The translations under genes and the position numbers were made by a program. 36,916 bases of DNA from Streptococcus infantis (GTDB lineage Bacteria; Bacillota; Bacilli; Lactobacillales; Streptococcaceae): NCBI RefSeq assembly GCF_001579645.1, contig NZ_KQ970824.1, positions 106,267 to 143,182 of the forward strand, read 5' to 3'. The notes beneath the pieces are model-generated. The model saw only the letters and a program-made list of their open reading frames with translations. It did no database searches and was not told the origin of the DNA. This document shows, one piece after another, positions 16,810 through 25,113 of the stretch (its first letter is position 1; every line of letters begins with the position of its first letter).

Positions 16810-17766
16810 ATGGTATTATTTACAGGTTCAACTGTTGAGGAAGCGATCCAAACGGGATTGAAGGAATTGGGGATTCCTAGAATGAAGGCGCATATCAAGG
16901 TTGTCTCAAGGGAGAAAAAAGGTTTCTTTGGCCTTTTTGGGAAGAAACCAGCGCAAGTTGATATCGAAGCAATTAGTGAGACAACTGTTGTGAAGGCAAA
17001 TCAGCAAGCAGTTAAGGGAGTTCCAAAGGAAGTTAATGCTAAGAACGAACCCGTTAAGACTGTTAGTGAAGCAACAGTAGACTTAGGCCATGTTGTTGAA
17101 GCAATCAAAAAAATCGAGGAAGAAGGACAAGGAATCTCTGAAGAAGTCAAGGCCGAAATTCTTAAAAATGAGAAAGAAGCTAGTACAATTTTAGAGGAGA
17201 CTGGTCATATTGCCATTCTAAAAGATTTGCTGCCAGAAGAATCTAAAGAGCAGGAAGAAGTCGAGCAGAATGATGATTTAGAAAATCTAGGTTTGAAGAT
17301 TGAACCGACCTATGATATTGACCAGGTGGTCGAAGAAGTAACCAACTATGTTCAAGGTATTATTGATGATATGGATGTTGAGGGAGCAATTTCAAGTACC
17401 TCAAATCGCCGTTCTATCAATATGCAAATTGATACCAATGAACCGGGTCGTATTATCGGTTACCATGGTAAGGTCTTGAAATCTCTTCAGCTCTTAGCAC
17501 AAAATTATCTTTATAACCGCTATTCAAGAACCTTCTATATTACCATCAATGTTAATGACTATGTAGAGCACCGTGCAGAAGTCTTGCAAAGTTATGCACA
17601 GAAGTTAGCTACACGTGTCCTAGAAGAGGGGCGTAGTCAGGTGACTGATCCAATGTCTAGCAGCGAACGCAAAATCATCCATCGTATTATTTCACGTATG
17701 GAGGGTGTTACTAGTTACTCAGAAGGTGATGAACCAAATCGTTACGTTGTGGTTGATACAGAATAA
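16810..17766 (+). CDS. khpB: RNA-binding protein KhpB (Jag/EloR)
   Basis: A 318-residue protein with an N-terminal Jag domain (VEEAIQTGLKELGIPRMKAH, then KKGFFGLFGKKPA to about residue 53), a long acidic and variable linker (about 60-165), a KH domain (IIGYHGKVLKSLQLLAQNYL, from about 215) and a C-terminal R3H domain with the RKIIH motif near residue 284. In pneumococcus it pairs with KhpA and controls cell elongation, downstream of the StkP kinase. It is 14 bp after yidC with AAGGAGG at 16794-16800. Confidence 0.94.
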   Translation: MVLFTGSTVEEAIQTGLKELGIPRMKAHIKVVSREKKGFFGLFGKKPAQVDIEAISETTVVKANQQAVKGVPKEVNAKNEPVKTVSEATVDLGHVVEAIKKIEEEGQGISEEVKAEILKNEKEASTILEETGHIAILKDLLPEESKEQEEVEQNDDLENLGLKIEPTYDIDQVVEEVTNYVQGIIDDMDVEGAISSTSNRRSINMQIDTNEPGRIIGYHGKVLKSLQLLAQNYLYNRYSRTFYITINVNDYVEHRAEVLQSYAQKLATRVLEEGRSQVTDPMSSSERKIIHRIISRMEGVTSYSEGDEPNRYVVVDTE

Positions 17767-17773
17767 TCAAAGC

Positions 17774-17798
17774 AAAATCAGGGGCATCCTGATTTTTT
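17774..17798 (+). terminator. Intrinsic terminator after khpB
   Basis: AAATCAGG (17775-17782) pairs with CCTGATTT (17788-17795) around GGCAT, followed by more T residues. It ends the rnpA-yidC-khpB unit 24 bp before the next gene. Confidence 0.88.
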
Positions 17799-17821
17799 GC
17801 TAGCTAAGGGAGGTTGATCCT

Positions 17822-18445
17822 ATGTTGAATACAATGAGAGAATATCTAGCTTACTCTGGTTTACAGTATCAAAAACCCGAGAGGGCAGCTCAAGAAGCTG
17901 AAAAAATGCTTTATTTGAGGAGCAAGGGGCAGGAGGCCAGAAAGGTCTTTACACACTTAGCCAAGGCTTTTCAAGAAAGACATCCAGAATGGGATCTCCA
18001 AGGGACGAGTCAGTGGATGAATCAAGCCCAACGTTTGCGACCGCATTTCTGGGCCTATCTACAGCGTGAGGGAGAAGTGACAGAGCCTATGTTGGCCCTT
18101 CGTTTGTATGGAAGCCCTTCTGATTTTGGAGTTTCACTAGAAGTGAGTTTTATAGAACGTAAGAAGGATGATAAAACTTTAGACAAACAGGCCAAGGTCC
18201 TAGAAGTTCCAGTAGTAGACGGAATTTACTATCTAGTCTACTCAAATGGAGAAAGTCACAAGATGGAGGCTACTGAGGAAAATCGTCAAATTTTAAGAGA
18301 AAAACTATCCCATCAGGAAGTCCGAAAAGTTTTGGTGAAGATAGATGTTCCAGTGGCCGAAAATTCATCTGAAGAAGAAATCCTAGAAGCCCTACTGGAA
18401 TCTTATGAAACAATTCTTCCTTTTTATCTAGCTACGAGAAAATAA
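17822..18445 (+). CDS. Conserved hypothetical protein
   Basis: A 207-residue soluble protein opening MLNTMREYLAYSGLQYQKPE, with no signal or membrane segment. The N-terminal half looks helical and rich in charged residues, with conserved-looking tryptophans (HPEWDLQGTSQWMNQAQRL, about residues 59-77). It may belong to the HI_0552-like hypothetical family, but I hold that only weakly. AGGGAGG (17807-17813) is the ribosome-binding site. It sits between the khpB terminator and ulaA, and I see no clear promoter of its own, so it may depend on read-through. Confidence 0.85.
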   Translation: MLNTMREYLAYSGLQYQKPERAAQEAEKMLYLRSKGQEARKVFTHLAKAFQERHPEWDLQGTSQWMNQAQRLRPHFWAYLQREGEVTEPMLALRLYGSPSDFGVSLEVSFIERKKDDKTLDKQAKVLEVPVVDGIYYLVYSNGESHKMEATEENRQILREKLSHQEVRKVLVKIDVPVAENSSEEEILEALLESYETILPFYLATRK

Positions 18446-18460
18446 GATAAACCGTAAAAT

Positions 18461-18541
18461 ATCATAAATCATACAGTCCAAGAGTGAACAGTCCGCTGTG
18501 TAATTCTTGGTCTTTTTGTTTCCGTTTTCACATTATATAAT
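18461..18541 (+). promoter_or_regulatory. ulaA promoter with probable UlaR operator
   Basis: A -10 box TATAAT lies at 18536-18541 with no good -35, as expected for an activated promoter. Upstream, 18461-18517 aligns without gaps to 24991-25047 before ulaG, with 43 of 57 bases identical. The core AACAGTCCGCTGTG begins at 18487 and TTCTTGG ends at 18510, leaving 25 nt to the -10. It resembles the UlaR operator proposed for pneumococcal ulaA, as I recall it. The block can also fold as a weak terminator (CCAAGA/TCTTGG plus T-run), so both roles are possible. Confidence 0.75.
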
Positions 18542-18575
18542 AAACTTACAAAAACAATTCAAAAGGAGAACAATT

Positions 18576-20033
18576 ATGGAAGTCATTTCAAGTGTTCTAA
18601 ATTGGTTTTCTAGCAATATTTTGCAGAATCCCGCATTTTTCGTAGGTTTATTGGTGTTGATAGGATATGCACTTTTGAAAAAACCTGCTCATGACGTTTT
18701 CTCAGGTTTCGTTAAAGCAACAGTAGGCTATATGTTGCTCAACGTAGGTGCTGGTGGTTTGGTTACAACCTTCCGTCCAATCTTGGCAGCCCTTAACTAC
18801 AAATTCCAAATTGGTGCAGCGGTTATCGACCCTTACTTTGGACTTGCTGCAGCAAACAACAAAATTGCAGCTGAGTTTCCAGATTTCGTCGGAACTGCAA
18901 CTACAGCTCTATTGATCGGTTTTGGAGTAAATATCTTGCTTGTAGCTCTACGCAAGATTACGAAAGTAAGAACCCTCTTTATTACTGGTCACATCATGGT
19001 ACAACAAGCTGCGACTGTATCTCTTATGGTTCTATTCTTAGTCCCACAATTGCGCAATGCTTATGGTACAGCAGCAATCGGTATCATCTGTGGCCTTTAC
19101 TGGGCAGTTAGTTCAAATATGACTGTTGAGGCAACTCAACGTCTGACTGGTGGTGGCGGATTTGCGATTGGTCACCAACAACAATTTGCAATCTGGTTTG
19201 TAGATAAAGTGGCAGGACGCTTTGGTAAGAAAGAAGAAAGTCTAGATAATCTTAAATTGCCTAAGTTCCTCTCAATCTTCCATGATACAGTTGTTGCCTC
19301 TGCTACTTTGATGCTTGTATTCTTTGGAGCCATTCTGTTAATCTTGGGTCCAGATATTATGTCTAATAAAGAAGTCATCACTTCAGGAACTCTATTCAAT
19401 CCTGCTAAACTAGATTTCTTTATGTACATTATTCAAACAGCCTTCACCTTCTCAGTTTACTTGTTCGTTTTGATGCAAGGTGTCCGCATGTTCGTATCTG
19501 AGTTGACAAATGCCTTCCAAGGTATTTCAAACAAATTGTTGCCAGGTTCATTCCCAGCAGTCGACGTTGCGGCTTCTTATGGATTTGGTTCTCCAAACGC
19601 GGTCTTGTCAGGATTTGCCTTTGGTTTGATTGGTCAATTGATCACAATTGTCTTGCTCATCGTCTTTAAAAACCCTATCCTTATTATTACAGGATTTGTA
19701 CCAGTGTTCTTTGATAATGCAGCCATCGCGGTCTATGCTGATAAGCGTGGCGGATGGAAAGCAGCCGTTATCCTATCCTTCATTTCAGGTGTCCTCCAAG
19801 TTGCTCTAGGAGCTCTCTGTGTAGCCCTTCTCGACTTAGCATCTTACGGTGGTTACCATGGAAATATCGACTTTGAATTCCCATGGCTTGGATTTGGCTA
19901 TATCTTCAAATACCTTGGTATTGTTGGTTATGTACTTGTATGTCTCTTCTTGCTCATTATTCCTCAACTTCAATTTGCAAAAGCAAAAGATAAAGAGAAA
20001 TATTACAACGGTGAAGTTCAAGAAGAAGCTTAG
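18576..20033 (+). CDS. ulaA: PTS L-ascorbate transporter subunit IIC
   Basis: A 485-residue polytopic membrane protein (about eleven hydrophobic segments) of the UlaA/SgaT family. It is the ascorbate channel of the phosphotransferase system. Typical stretches are NPAFFVGLLVLIGYALLKKP (residues 17-36), GYMLLNVGAGGLVTTFRPIL (residues 54-73) and GFVPVFFDNAAIAVYADKRG near residue 380. The start at 18576 has AAAGGAGAA (18561-18569). An in-frame start at 18507 would lie upstream of the promoter's -10 box and is rejected. It leads the ulaABCDEF operon. Confidence 0.95.
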   Translation: MEVISSVLNWFSSNILQNPAFFVGLLVLIGYALLKKPAHDVFSGFVKATVGYMLLNVGAGGLVTTFRPILAALNYKFQIGAAVIDPYFGLAAANNKIAAEFPDFVGTATTALLIGFGVNILLVALRKITKVRTLFITGHIMVQQAATVSLMVLFLVPQLRNAYGTAAIGIICGLYWAVSSNMTVEATQRLTGGGGFAIGHQQQFAIWFVDKVAGRFGKKEESLDNLKLPKFLSIFHDTVVASATLMLVFFGAILLILGPDIMSNKEVITSGTLFNPAKLDFFMYIIQTAFTFSVYLFVLMQGVRMFVSELTNAFQGISNKLLPGSFPAVDVAASYGFGSPNAVLSGFAFGLIGQLITIVLLIVFKNPILIITGFVPVFFDNAAIAVYADKRGGWKAAVILSFISGVLQVALGALCVALLDLASYGGYHGNIDFEFPWLGFGYIFKYLGIVGYVLVCLFLLIIPQLQFAKAKDKEKYYNGEVQEEA

Positions 20034-20055
20034 TGTCTAGAAAAGGAGAAATAAA

Positions 20056-20337
20056 ATGGTTAAAGTATTAGCAGCGTGCGGAAATGGAATGGGTTCATCT
20101 ATGGTTATCAAGATGAAGGTTGAAAATGCCCTCCGTAAGCTTAATCAAACAGACTTTACAGTCAATTCATGCAGTGTCGGTGAAGCAAAAGGTTTAGCAG
20201 CAGGCTATGACATCGTAATCGCTTCTCTTCATTTGATCCAAGAATTGGAAGGTCGGACTAATGGGAAGTTAATCGGGCTTGACAACTTGATGGATGATAA
20301 AGAAATCACTGAAAAACTCAGTCAAGCACTACAGTAA
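20056..20337 (+). CDS. ulaB: PTS L-ascorbate transporter subunit IIB
   Basis: A 93-residue cytosolic IIB protein with the phosphorylation loop AACGNGMGSSMVIK; C8 is the predicted phosphocysteine that receives phosphate from UlaC and passes it to ascorbate during transport by UlaA. The length is usual for stand-alone IIB proteins. AAAAGGAG (20040-20047) precedes the ATG. A hairpin in the following spacer may adjust its ratio to downstream products. Confidence 0.94.
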   Translation: MVKVLAACGNGMGSSMVIKMKVENALRKLNQTDFTVNSCSVGEAKGLAAGYDIVIASLHLIQELEGRTNGKLIGLDNLMDDKEITEKLSQALQ

Positions 20338-20344
20338 AAAGTTG

Positions 20345-20396
20345 GAGGGGGCTGGACAGAAACTGAGAGTTATCGTTTCTGTCCTTCTCCCTCTTT
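20345..20396 (+). other. Intra-operon hairpin between ulaB and ulaC
   Basis: GAGGG (20345-20349) and GGACAGAAAC pair with GTTTCTGTCC and CCCTC (20389-20393), giving about 15 bp around TGAGAGTTATC with a small internal loop. Only TTT follows, so it may be a leaky terminator or an mRNA-stability element that lifts the yield of the transporter genes over the enzymes. Either role is inference. Confidence 0.65.
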
Positions 20397-20413
20397 AAAT
20401 AAAGGAGGCAGAT

Positions 20414-20899
20414 ATGAATTTAAAACAAGCTTTAATTGACAATGACTCGATCCGACTAGGTTTAGAGGCTAACGATTGGAAAGAAGCAGTCAAGGTAGCA
20501 GTAGATCCCTTGATTGAAAGTGGGGCGATTTTGCCAGAGTATTACGATGCTATTATCGAATCAACTGAAGAGTATGGGCCTTACTATATCTTAATGCCAG
20601 GTATGGCTATGCCCCACGCTAGACCTGAAGCTGGAGTGCAAAGAGATGCCTTTTCATTGATTACCTTACAAAATCCTGTTGTATTTTCAGATGGGAAAGA
20701 GGTCTCTGTTTTGTTGGCACTAGCGGCAACAAGTTCAAAAATTCACACAAGTGTAGCCATTCCACAAATCATTGCCTTGTTTGAATTAGAAGATTCTATT
20801 GCACGTTTACAGGCTTGCCAGACTAAAGAAGATGTCTTGGCGATGATCGAAGAATCTAAGGATAGCCCTTATCTTGAAGGATTGGATTTGGAAAGTTAG
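20414..20899 (+). CDS. ulaC: PTS L-ascorbate transporter subunit IIA
   Basis: A 161-residue IIA protein of the mannitol/fructose-like superfamily. H68 in MPGMAMPHARPEAG is the predicted phosphohistidine that accepts phosphate from HPr. Other family regions are DSIRLGLEANDWKEAVKVA (residues 11-29) and AATSSKIHTSVAIPQIIALF. AAAGGAGG (20401-20408) is the ribosome-binding site. Its end is followed by ulaD after 16 bp. Confidence 0.94.
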   Translation: MNLKQALIDNDSIRLGLEANDWKEAVKVAVDPLIESGAILPEYYDAIIESTEEYGPYYILMPGMAMPHARPEAGVQRDAFSLITLQNPVVFSDGKEVSVLLALAATSSKIHTSVAIPQIIALFELEDSIARLQACQTKEDVLAMIEESKDSPYLEGLDLES

Positions 20900-20915
20900 A
20901 AAGAGGAATAAAGAA

Positions 20916-21581
20916 ATGACAAAAAGAATACCTAATTTACAAGTTGCATTAGACCATTCAGACTTGCAAGGAGCGATTAAAGCAGCTGTTTCTGTTGGTC
21001 ACGAAGTAGATATTATCGAAGCTGGAACTGTTTGCTTGCTTCAAGTTGGAAGTGAATTGGTTGAAGTCTTGCGTAGCCTTTTCCCAGATAAGATTATTGT
21101 GGCAGACACAAAATGTGCCGATGCTGGTGGAACAGTTGCCAAAAATAATGCCGTTCGTGGAGCAGATTGGATGACTTGCATCTGTTGTGCAACCATCCCT
21201 ACTATGGAAGCAGCTCTAAAGGCTATCAAGGCTGAACGTGGAGACCGAGGAGAAATCCAAATCGAGCTTTATGGTGATTGGACTTTTGAACAAGCTCAGC
21301 TTTGGTTAGATGCAGGTATCTCACAAGCTATCTATCACCAATCTCGTGATGCCCTTCTTGCTGGTGAAACTTGGGGTGAAAAAGACCTTAATAAGGTTAA
21401 AAAACTCATTGACATGGGCTTCCGTGTTTCTGTAACAGGTGGTCTAGATGTAGATACTCTCAAACTCTTTGAAGGCGTTGATGTCTTTACCTTTATCGCA
21501 GGTCGTGGAATTACAGAGGCTGCGGATCCAGCAGGAGCAGCGCGTGCCTTCAAGGATGAAATAAAACGAATTTGGGGGTAA
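20916..21581 (+). CDS. ulaD: 3-keto-L-gulonate-6-phosphate decarboxylase
   Basis: A 221-residue (beta/alpha)8 enzyme of the orotidine-monophosphate decarboxylase suprafamily. It converts 3-keto-L-gulonate-6-phosphate to L-xylulose-5-phosphate and CO2. The magnesium and catalytic motif ADTKCADAGG is near residues 60-69, and the phosphate-binding end has VTGGLD and FIAGRGITEAADP. The related hexulose-6-phosphate synthases share this fold, and the ula context decides the substrate. ATG 20916 is preceded by AAGAGGAATAA. A start inside ulaC at 20874 is rejected. Confidence 0.93.
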   Translation: MTKRIPNLQVALDHSDLQGAIKAAVSVGHEVDIIEAGTVCLLQVGSELVEVLRSLFPDKIIVADTKCADAGGTVAKNNAVRGADWMTCICCATIPTMEAALKAIKAERGDRGEIQIELYGDWTFEQAQLWLDAGISQAIYHQSRDALLAGETWGEKDLNKVKKLIDMGFRVSVTGGLDVDTLKLFEGVDVFTFIAGRGITEAADPAGAARAFKDEIKRIWG

Positions 21582-21584
21582 ACC

Positions 21585-22448
21585 ATGGCACGTCCAATTG
21601 GAATTTATGAAAAGGCAACCCCGACCCACTTTACTTGGCTAGAACGTTTAAATTTTGCTAAGGAGTTAGGCTTTGATTTTGTCGAGATGTCTATTGATGA
21701 ACGTGACGAGCGTTTAGCCAGACTTGACTGGAGTAAGGACGAGCGCTTGGAAGTTGTCAAAGCAATCTATGAGACTGGAGTTCGTATTCCTTCTATCTGT
21801 TTTTCAGGTCATCGTCGTTACCCATTGGGATCGAATGATCCAGTTCTAGAGGAAAAATCTCTGGAACTCATGAAAAAATGTATCGAATTAGCTCAAGATT
21901 TGGGAGTTCGTACGATTCAATTAGCTGGTTACGATGTTTACTATGAGGAAAAGTCACCCCAGACACGCCAACGTTTTATTAAAAATTTGAGAAAAGCTTG
22001 TGACTGGGCAGAAGAAGCTCAGGTGGTACTTGCCATCGAAATTATGGATGATCCTTTCATCAATAGCATCGAAAAATACTTGGCTATAGAGAAAGAAATT
22101 GACTCTCCATACCTCTTTGTCTATCCAGATATTGGGAATGTGTCTGCCTGGCATAATGATGTCTACAGTGAATTTTATCTGGGCCATCATGCCATCGCAG
22201 CTCTCCATCTCAAGGATACTTATGCAGTGACAGAAAGTTCAAAGGGCCAGTTCCGAGATGTACCTTTTGGGCAAGGTTGTGTCAAATGGGAAGAAGCTTT
22301 CGATATTTTAAAGCAAACCAATTATAATGGACCTTTCCTAATCGAAATGTGGTCTGAAAATTGTGAAACTGTAGAAGAAACACGCGCAGCCATTCAAGAG
22401 GCGCAAGCCTTTCTCTACCCACTTATTAAGAAAGCAGGTCTGATGTAA
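21585..22448 (+). CDS. ulaE: L-xylulose-5-phosphate 3-epimerase
   Basis: A 287-residue TIM-barrel enzyme of the xylose-isomerase-like family that converts L-xylulose-5-phosphate to L-ribulose-5-phosphate. It opens ARPIGIYEKATPTHFTWLER. Metal-ligand regions expected for the family are LAIEIMDDPF (Glu), VYPDIGNVSAW (Asp), AALHLKDTY (His) and the C-terminal FLIEMWSE (Glu). It begins 3 bp after ulaD with GGGGG at 21575-21579 and is one base away from ulaF. Confidence 0.93.
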   Translation: MARPIGIYEKATPTHFTWLERLNFAKELGFDFVEMSIDERDERLARLDWSKDERLEVVKAIYETGVRIPSICFSGHRRYPLGSNDPVLEEKSLELMKKCIELAQDLGVRTIQLAGYDVYYEEKSPQTRQRFIKNLRKACDWAEEAQVVLAIEIMDDPFINSIEKYLAIEKEIDSPYLFVYPDIGNVSAWHNDVYSEFYLGHHAIAALHLKDTYAVTESSKGQFRDVPFGQGCVKWEEAFDILKQTNYNGPFLIEMWSENCETVEETRAAIQEAQAFLYPLIKKAGLM

Positions 22449-22449
22449 G

Positions 22450-23157
22450 ATGAATCAAGTAATCAATGATATGCGTAAACGAGTCTGTGATGCTAATCAA
22501 TCATTGCCAAAACATGGACTTGTTAAATTTACCTGGGGCAATGTATCGGAAGTCAATCGCGAACTCGGTGTCATTGTTATCAAACCATCAGGTGTAGATT
22601 ATGACGAATTGACACCTGAAAACATGGTGGTAACTGACCTGGATGGCAAGGTTCTAGAAGGAGATCTAAGACCATCTTCGGACCTTCCGACTCATGTGCA
22701 GTTATATAAGGCTTGGCCAGAGATTGGTAGTGTGGTTCATACCCATTCGACTGAAGCCGTTGGTTGGGCTCAGGCAGGTCGTGATATTCCTTTCTACGGA
22801 ACAACCCATGCAGACTACTTCTACGGTTCAATCCCTTGCGCTCGTAGTTTGACTAAGGATGAAGTAGAAGTAGCCTATGAAAAAGATACTGGCCTAGTTA
22901 TCGTAGAAGAGTTTGAACGTCGTGGTCTCAACCCTGTTGAAGTACCAGGGATTGTCGTACGTAATCACGGTCCATTCACCTGGGGCAAAAACCCAGAGAA
23001 TGCTGTCTATCACTCTGTTGTACTAGAGGAAGTATCTAAGATGAATCGCTTTACAGAGCAAATCAATCCAAGAGTTGAACCTGCTCCTCAGTACATCCTA
23101 GAAAAACACTACCAACGTAAACATGGACCAAATGCTTATTACGGTCAAAAGAAATAA
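22450..23157 (+). CDS. ulaF: L-ribulose-5-phosphate 4-epimerase
   Basis: A 235-residue class II aldolase-family epimerase producing D-xylulose-5-phosphate, the end product of the pathway. Zinc ligands are visible as H97 and H99 in HTHSTEAVGWA and H173 in VVRNHGPFTWG. The N-terminal FTWGNVSEVNRELGVIVIKP carries the phosphate-binding residues. It resembles AraD closely, but the ula operon context supports UlaF. It lies one base after ulaE. Confidence 0.93.
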   Translation: MNQVINDMRKRVCDANQSLPKHGLVKFTWGNVSEVNRELGVIVIKPSGVDYDELTPENMVVTDLDGKVLEGDLRPSSDLPTHVQLYKAWPEIGSVVHTHSTEAVGWAQAGRDIPFYGTTHADYFYGSIPCARSLTKDEVEVAYEKDTGLVIVEEFERRGLNPVEVPGIVVRNHGPFTWGKNPENAVYHSVVLEEVSKMNRFTEQINPRVEPAPQYILEKHYQRKHGPNAYYGQKK

Positions 23158-23173
23158 GAAATTGAATTGAAAA

Positions 23174-23208
23174 GAGGCTAGGAGCTTTCGATCCAAGCCT
23201 CGCTTTTG
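23174..23208 (+). terminator. Terminator after ulaF
   Basis: GAGGCT and GGA (23174-23183) pair with TCC and AGCCTC (23192-23201), with one A opposite A in the stem, around GCTTTCGA, followed by GCTTTTG. It closes the ulaABCDEF operon. The rest of the gap to 23323 holds a weak cre-like sequence (TTGGAAGCGATTGACA, 23290-23305) with its second half shifted by one base, and no clear promoter. Confidence 0.8.
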
Positions 23209-23323
23209 TAGTTGTCAGTATCCACTGTTAGGAGTTTACAGCATATAATTGCAAAGTCTGTACGAATGTGATACCATTATAAAGTTGTTTTGGAAGCGAT
23301 TGACAAATAGAGGAGTATGAATT

Positions 23324-24997
23324 ATGGTTTTAGATAAGGCGAGCTGTGACTTGCTTCAATATTTGATGGATCAAGAAACGTCCAAAACGATTATGACGAT
23401 TTCAAAAGATCTGGCTCAATCTCGAAGAAAAATCTACTATCACATTGATAAAATCAATGATGCTTTGGACGATGAGAATTTGCATATCATCAGTCTGCCT
23501 CGGATTGGTATTCACTTAACTGAGGAACAAAGAGAAGCTTGTCGTCAATTATTAGACGAAGTTGATTCTTATGATTACATCATGAGTGCCAACGAGCGGA
23601 TGCAGCTGATGCTCCTTCTGATTGGTATTTCCAAAGAGAGAATCACGCTTGAAAAACTCATGGAATTAACAGAAGTCTCTCGAAATACGGTCCTAAATGA
23701 TTTAAATACTATTCGTTACCAGCTGACACTAGAGCAGTATCAAGTAACGCTTCAAGTTAGTAAATCTCGCGGTTACTATCTAAATGCACATCCTCTCAAT
23801 AAAATCCAGTATCTTCAATCCCTTCTCTATCATATCTTTATGGAGGAGAACCCAGCCTTTGTAGCTATTTTAGAGGAGAAAATCAAGGAGCGATTAGAAG
23901 ATGAGATGCTTCTTTCTGATGAGGTCAATCAATTCCTCAAAAAACAAGTTCCACTGGTTGAGCAAAATTTAGGGAAAAAAATAAACCATCACGAAGTCAC
24001 CTTTATGTTACAGGTCCTTCCCTATCTTCTACTAGGGTGTGATACCGTTACTAGAAATCAAGATAAACATCAAGAAATTGATCAAGAATTTTCATTGATT
24101 CGAAAGAGGATAGAATACCAGGTGTCTAAGAAACTAGGAGAACGCTTGTTTGAAACATTTGGCATCTCGTTTTCAGAATTAGATAGATCTCTATTAGCCA
24201 TTCTTTTGTTATCCTATCGAAAAGATCGAGACATCCATGCAGAAAGTAAAGATTTTCAACATTTGAGAAGAGCTTTAGAAGAGTTTATTTGGTATTTTGA
24301 ATCTCAAACCAGAATGGAGATTGAACAGAAAGAAGATTTGTTGAGAAATCTCGTGATTCATTGTAAGGCTCTACTATTTAGAAAAAACTATGGGATCTTC
24401 TCAAAAAATCCTTTAACTCGGCAGATTCGTTCTAAGTATAGTGAGCTTTTCGTAATTACAAAAAAATGTGCAGAAGTGCTAGAAGAAGCCTGGCAGATTC
24501 GATTGACGGATGATGAGATTGCCTATCTGACCATTCACGTTGGAGGATTTTTAAAGTATACTCCATCGATTCAAAACAATACCAAGAAGATTTATATTGT
24601 GTGTGATGAAGGAGTGGGCGTTTCTAAACTCTTACTTAAACAATGTCGCTTCTATCTTCCAAACGAACAGATTGGGGCAGTCTTTACCACTGAGCAGTTC
24701 AAAAGCGTGGAGGATATTACTCAGGTTGATTTACTTATTACAACAAACGATGAGCTTGAGAGTCGCTTCCCAGTGCTAAAGGTAAACCCTATACTTGAGG
24801 CAGAAGATATTTTACGCATAACAGACTTTATGAAAAATAAGGTTCTTCGAAAAGATGGTCGAACCTTCAAGGATAATCTCTCAATAATTATTGCTACCTA
24901 TATAACTGATAAACACGCTGCAGCAAAATTACAAGAAGAAATTCAACTCTTAATCAACCAAGAATTAGTCATCCAAGCTTTTTTAGATGAATCATAA
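23324..24997 (+). CDS. ulaR: PRD-type transcriptional activator of the ula genes
   Basis: A 557-residue BglG/MtlR-type regulator. It has two N-terminal helix-turn-helix units (about residues 1-65 and 85-130, including ISKDLAQSRRKIYYHIDKIN and LTEVSRNTVLNDLNTIRYQL), two PRD domains (about 180-290 and 295-410, with DDEIAYLTIHVGG near the end) and a IIB-like domain (from about 424) with IVCDEGVGVSKLL. It has no full IIA domain at the C-terminus. The DNA-binding start rules out the RNA-binding antiterminator class. Phosphorylation of the PRDs and the IIB cysteine by PTS proteins would couple activity to ascorbate uptake. Confidence 0.92.
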   Translation: MVLDKASCDLLQYLMDQETSKTIMTISKDLAQSRRKIYYHIDKINDALDDENLHIISLPRIGIHLTEEQREACRQLLDEVDSYDYIMSANERMQLMLLLIGISKERITLEKLMELTEVSRNTVLNDLNTIRYQLTLEQYQVTLQVSKSRGYYLNAHPLNKIQYLQSLLYHIFMEENPAFVAILEEKIKERLEDEMLLSDEVNQFLKKQVPLVEQNLGKKINHHEVTFMLQVLPYLLLGCDTVTRNQDKHQEIDQEFSLIRKRIEYQVSKKLGERLFETFGISFSELDRSLLAILLLSYRKDRDIHAESKDFQHLRRALEEFIWYFESQTRMEIEQKEDLLRNLVIHCKALLFRKNYGIFSKNPLTRQIRSKYSELFVITKKCAEVLEEAWQIRLTDDEIAYLTIHVGGFLKYTPSIQNNTKKIYIVCDEGVGVSKLLLKQCRFYLPNEQIGAVFTTEQFKSVEDITQVDLLITTNDELESRFPVLKVNPILEAEDILRITDFMKNKVLRKDGRTFKDNLSIIIATYITDKHAAAKLQEEIQLLINQELVIQAFLDES

Positions 24998-25071
24998 ACA
25001 TCACAGTCCAATGATGAACACAAGCCTGTGTTTTTCTTGGTCTTTTTTAATATATCGGTCGGTGTTATACT
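24991..25071 (+). promoter_or_regulatory. ulaG promoter with probable UlaR operator
   Basis: This region repeats the ulaA upstream block. 24991-25047 aligns ungapped to 18461-18517, and the -10 box TATACT (25066-25071) falls at exactly the same offset as at ulaA. The core is AACACAAGCCTGTGT (25017-25031), which contains the inverted repeat AACAC/GTGTT, and ends with TTCTTGG. The same bases can fold into a terminator-like hairpin with a T-run for ulaR. This places ulaG in the UlaR regulon although it lies beyond the operon. Confidence 0.78.
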
Positions 25072-25113
25072 AAGTATGAAATAAATACTTGAACAAAATA
25101 TGGAGGATTTCAA

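Noticed and set aside
23290-23305. cre site upstream of ulaR
   Set aside because: The left half TTGGAAGCG fits, but the terminal CA is displaced by one base, so the match is too weak to list.
23324-24997. UlaR as an RNA-binding BglG-type antiterminator
   Set aside because: The N-terminus is helix-turn-helix, not the CAT RNA-binding domain, and no ribonucleic antiterminator site is evident. A DNA-binding activator fits better.
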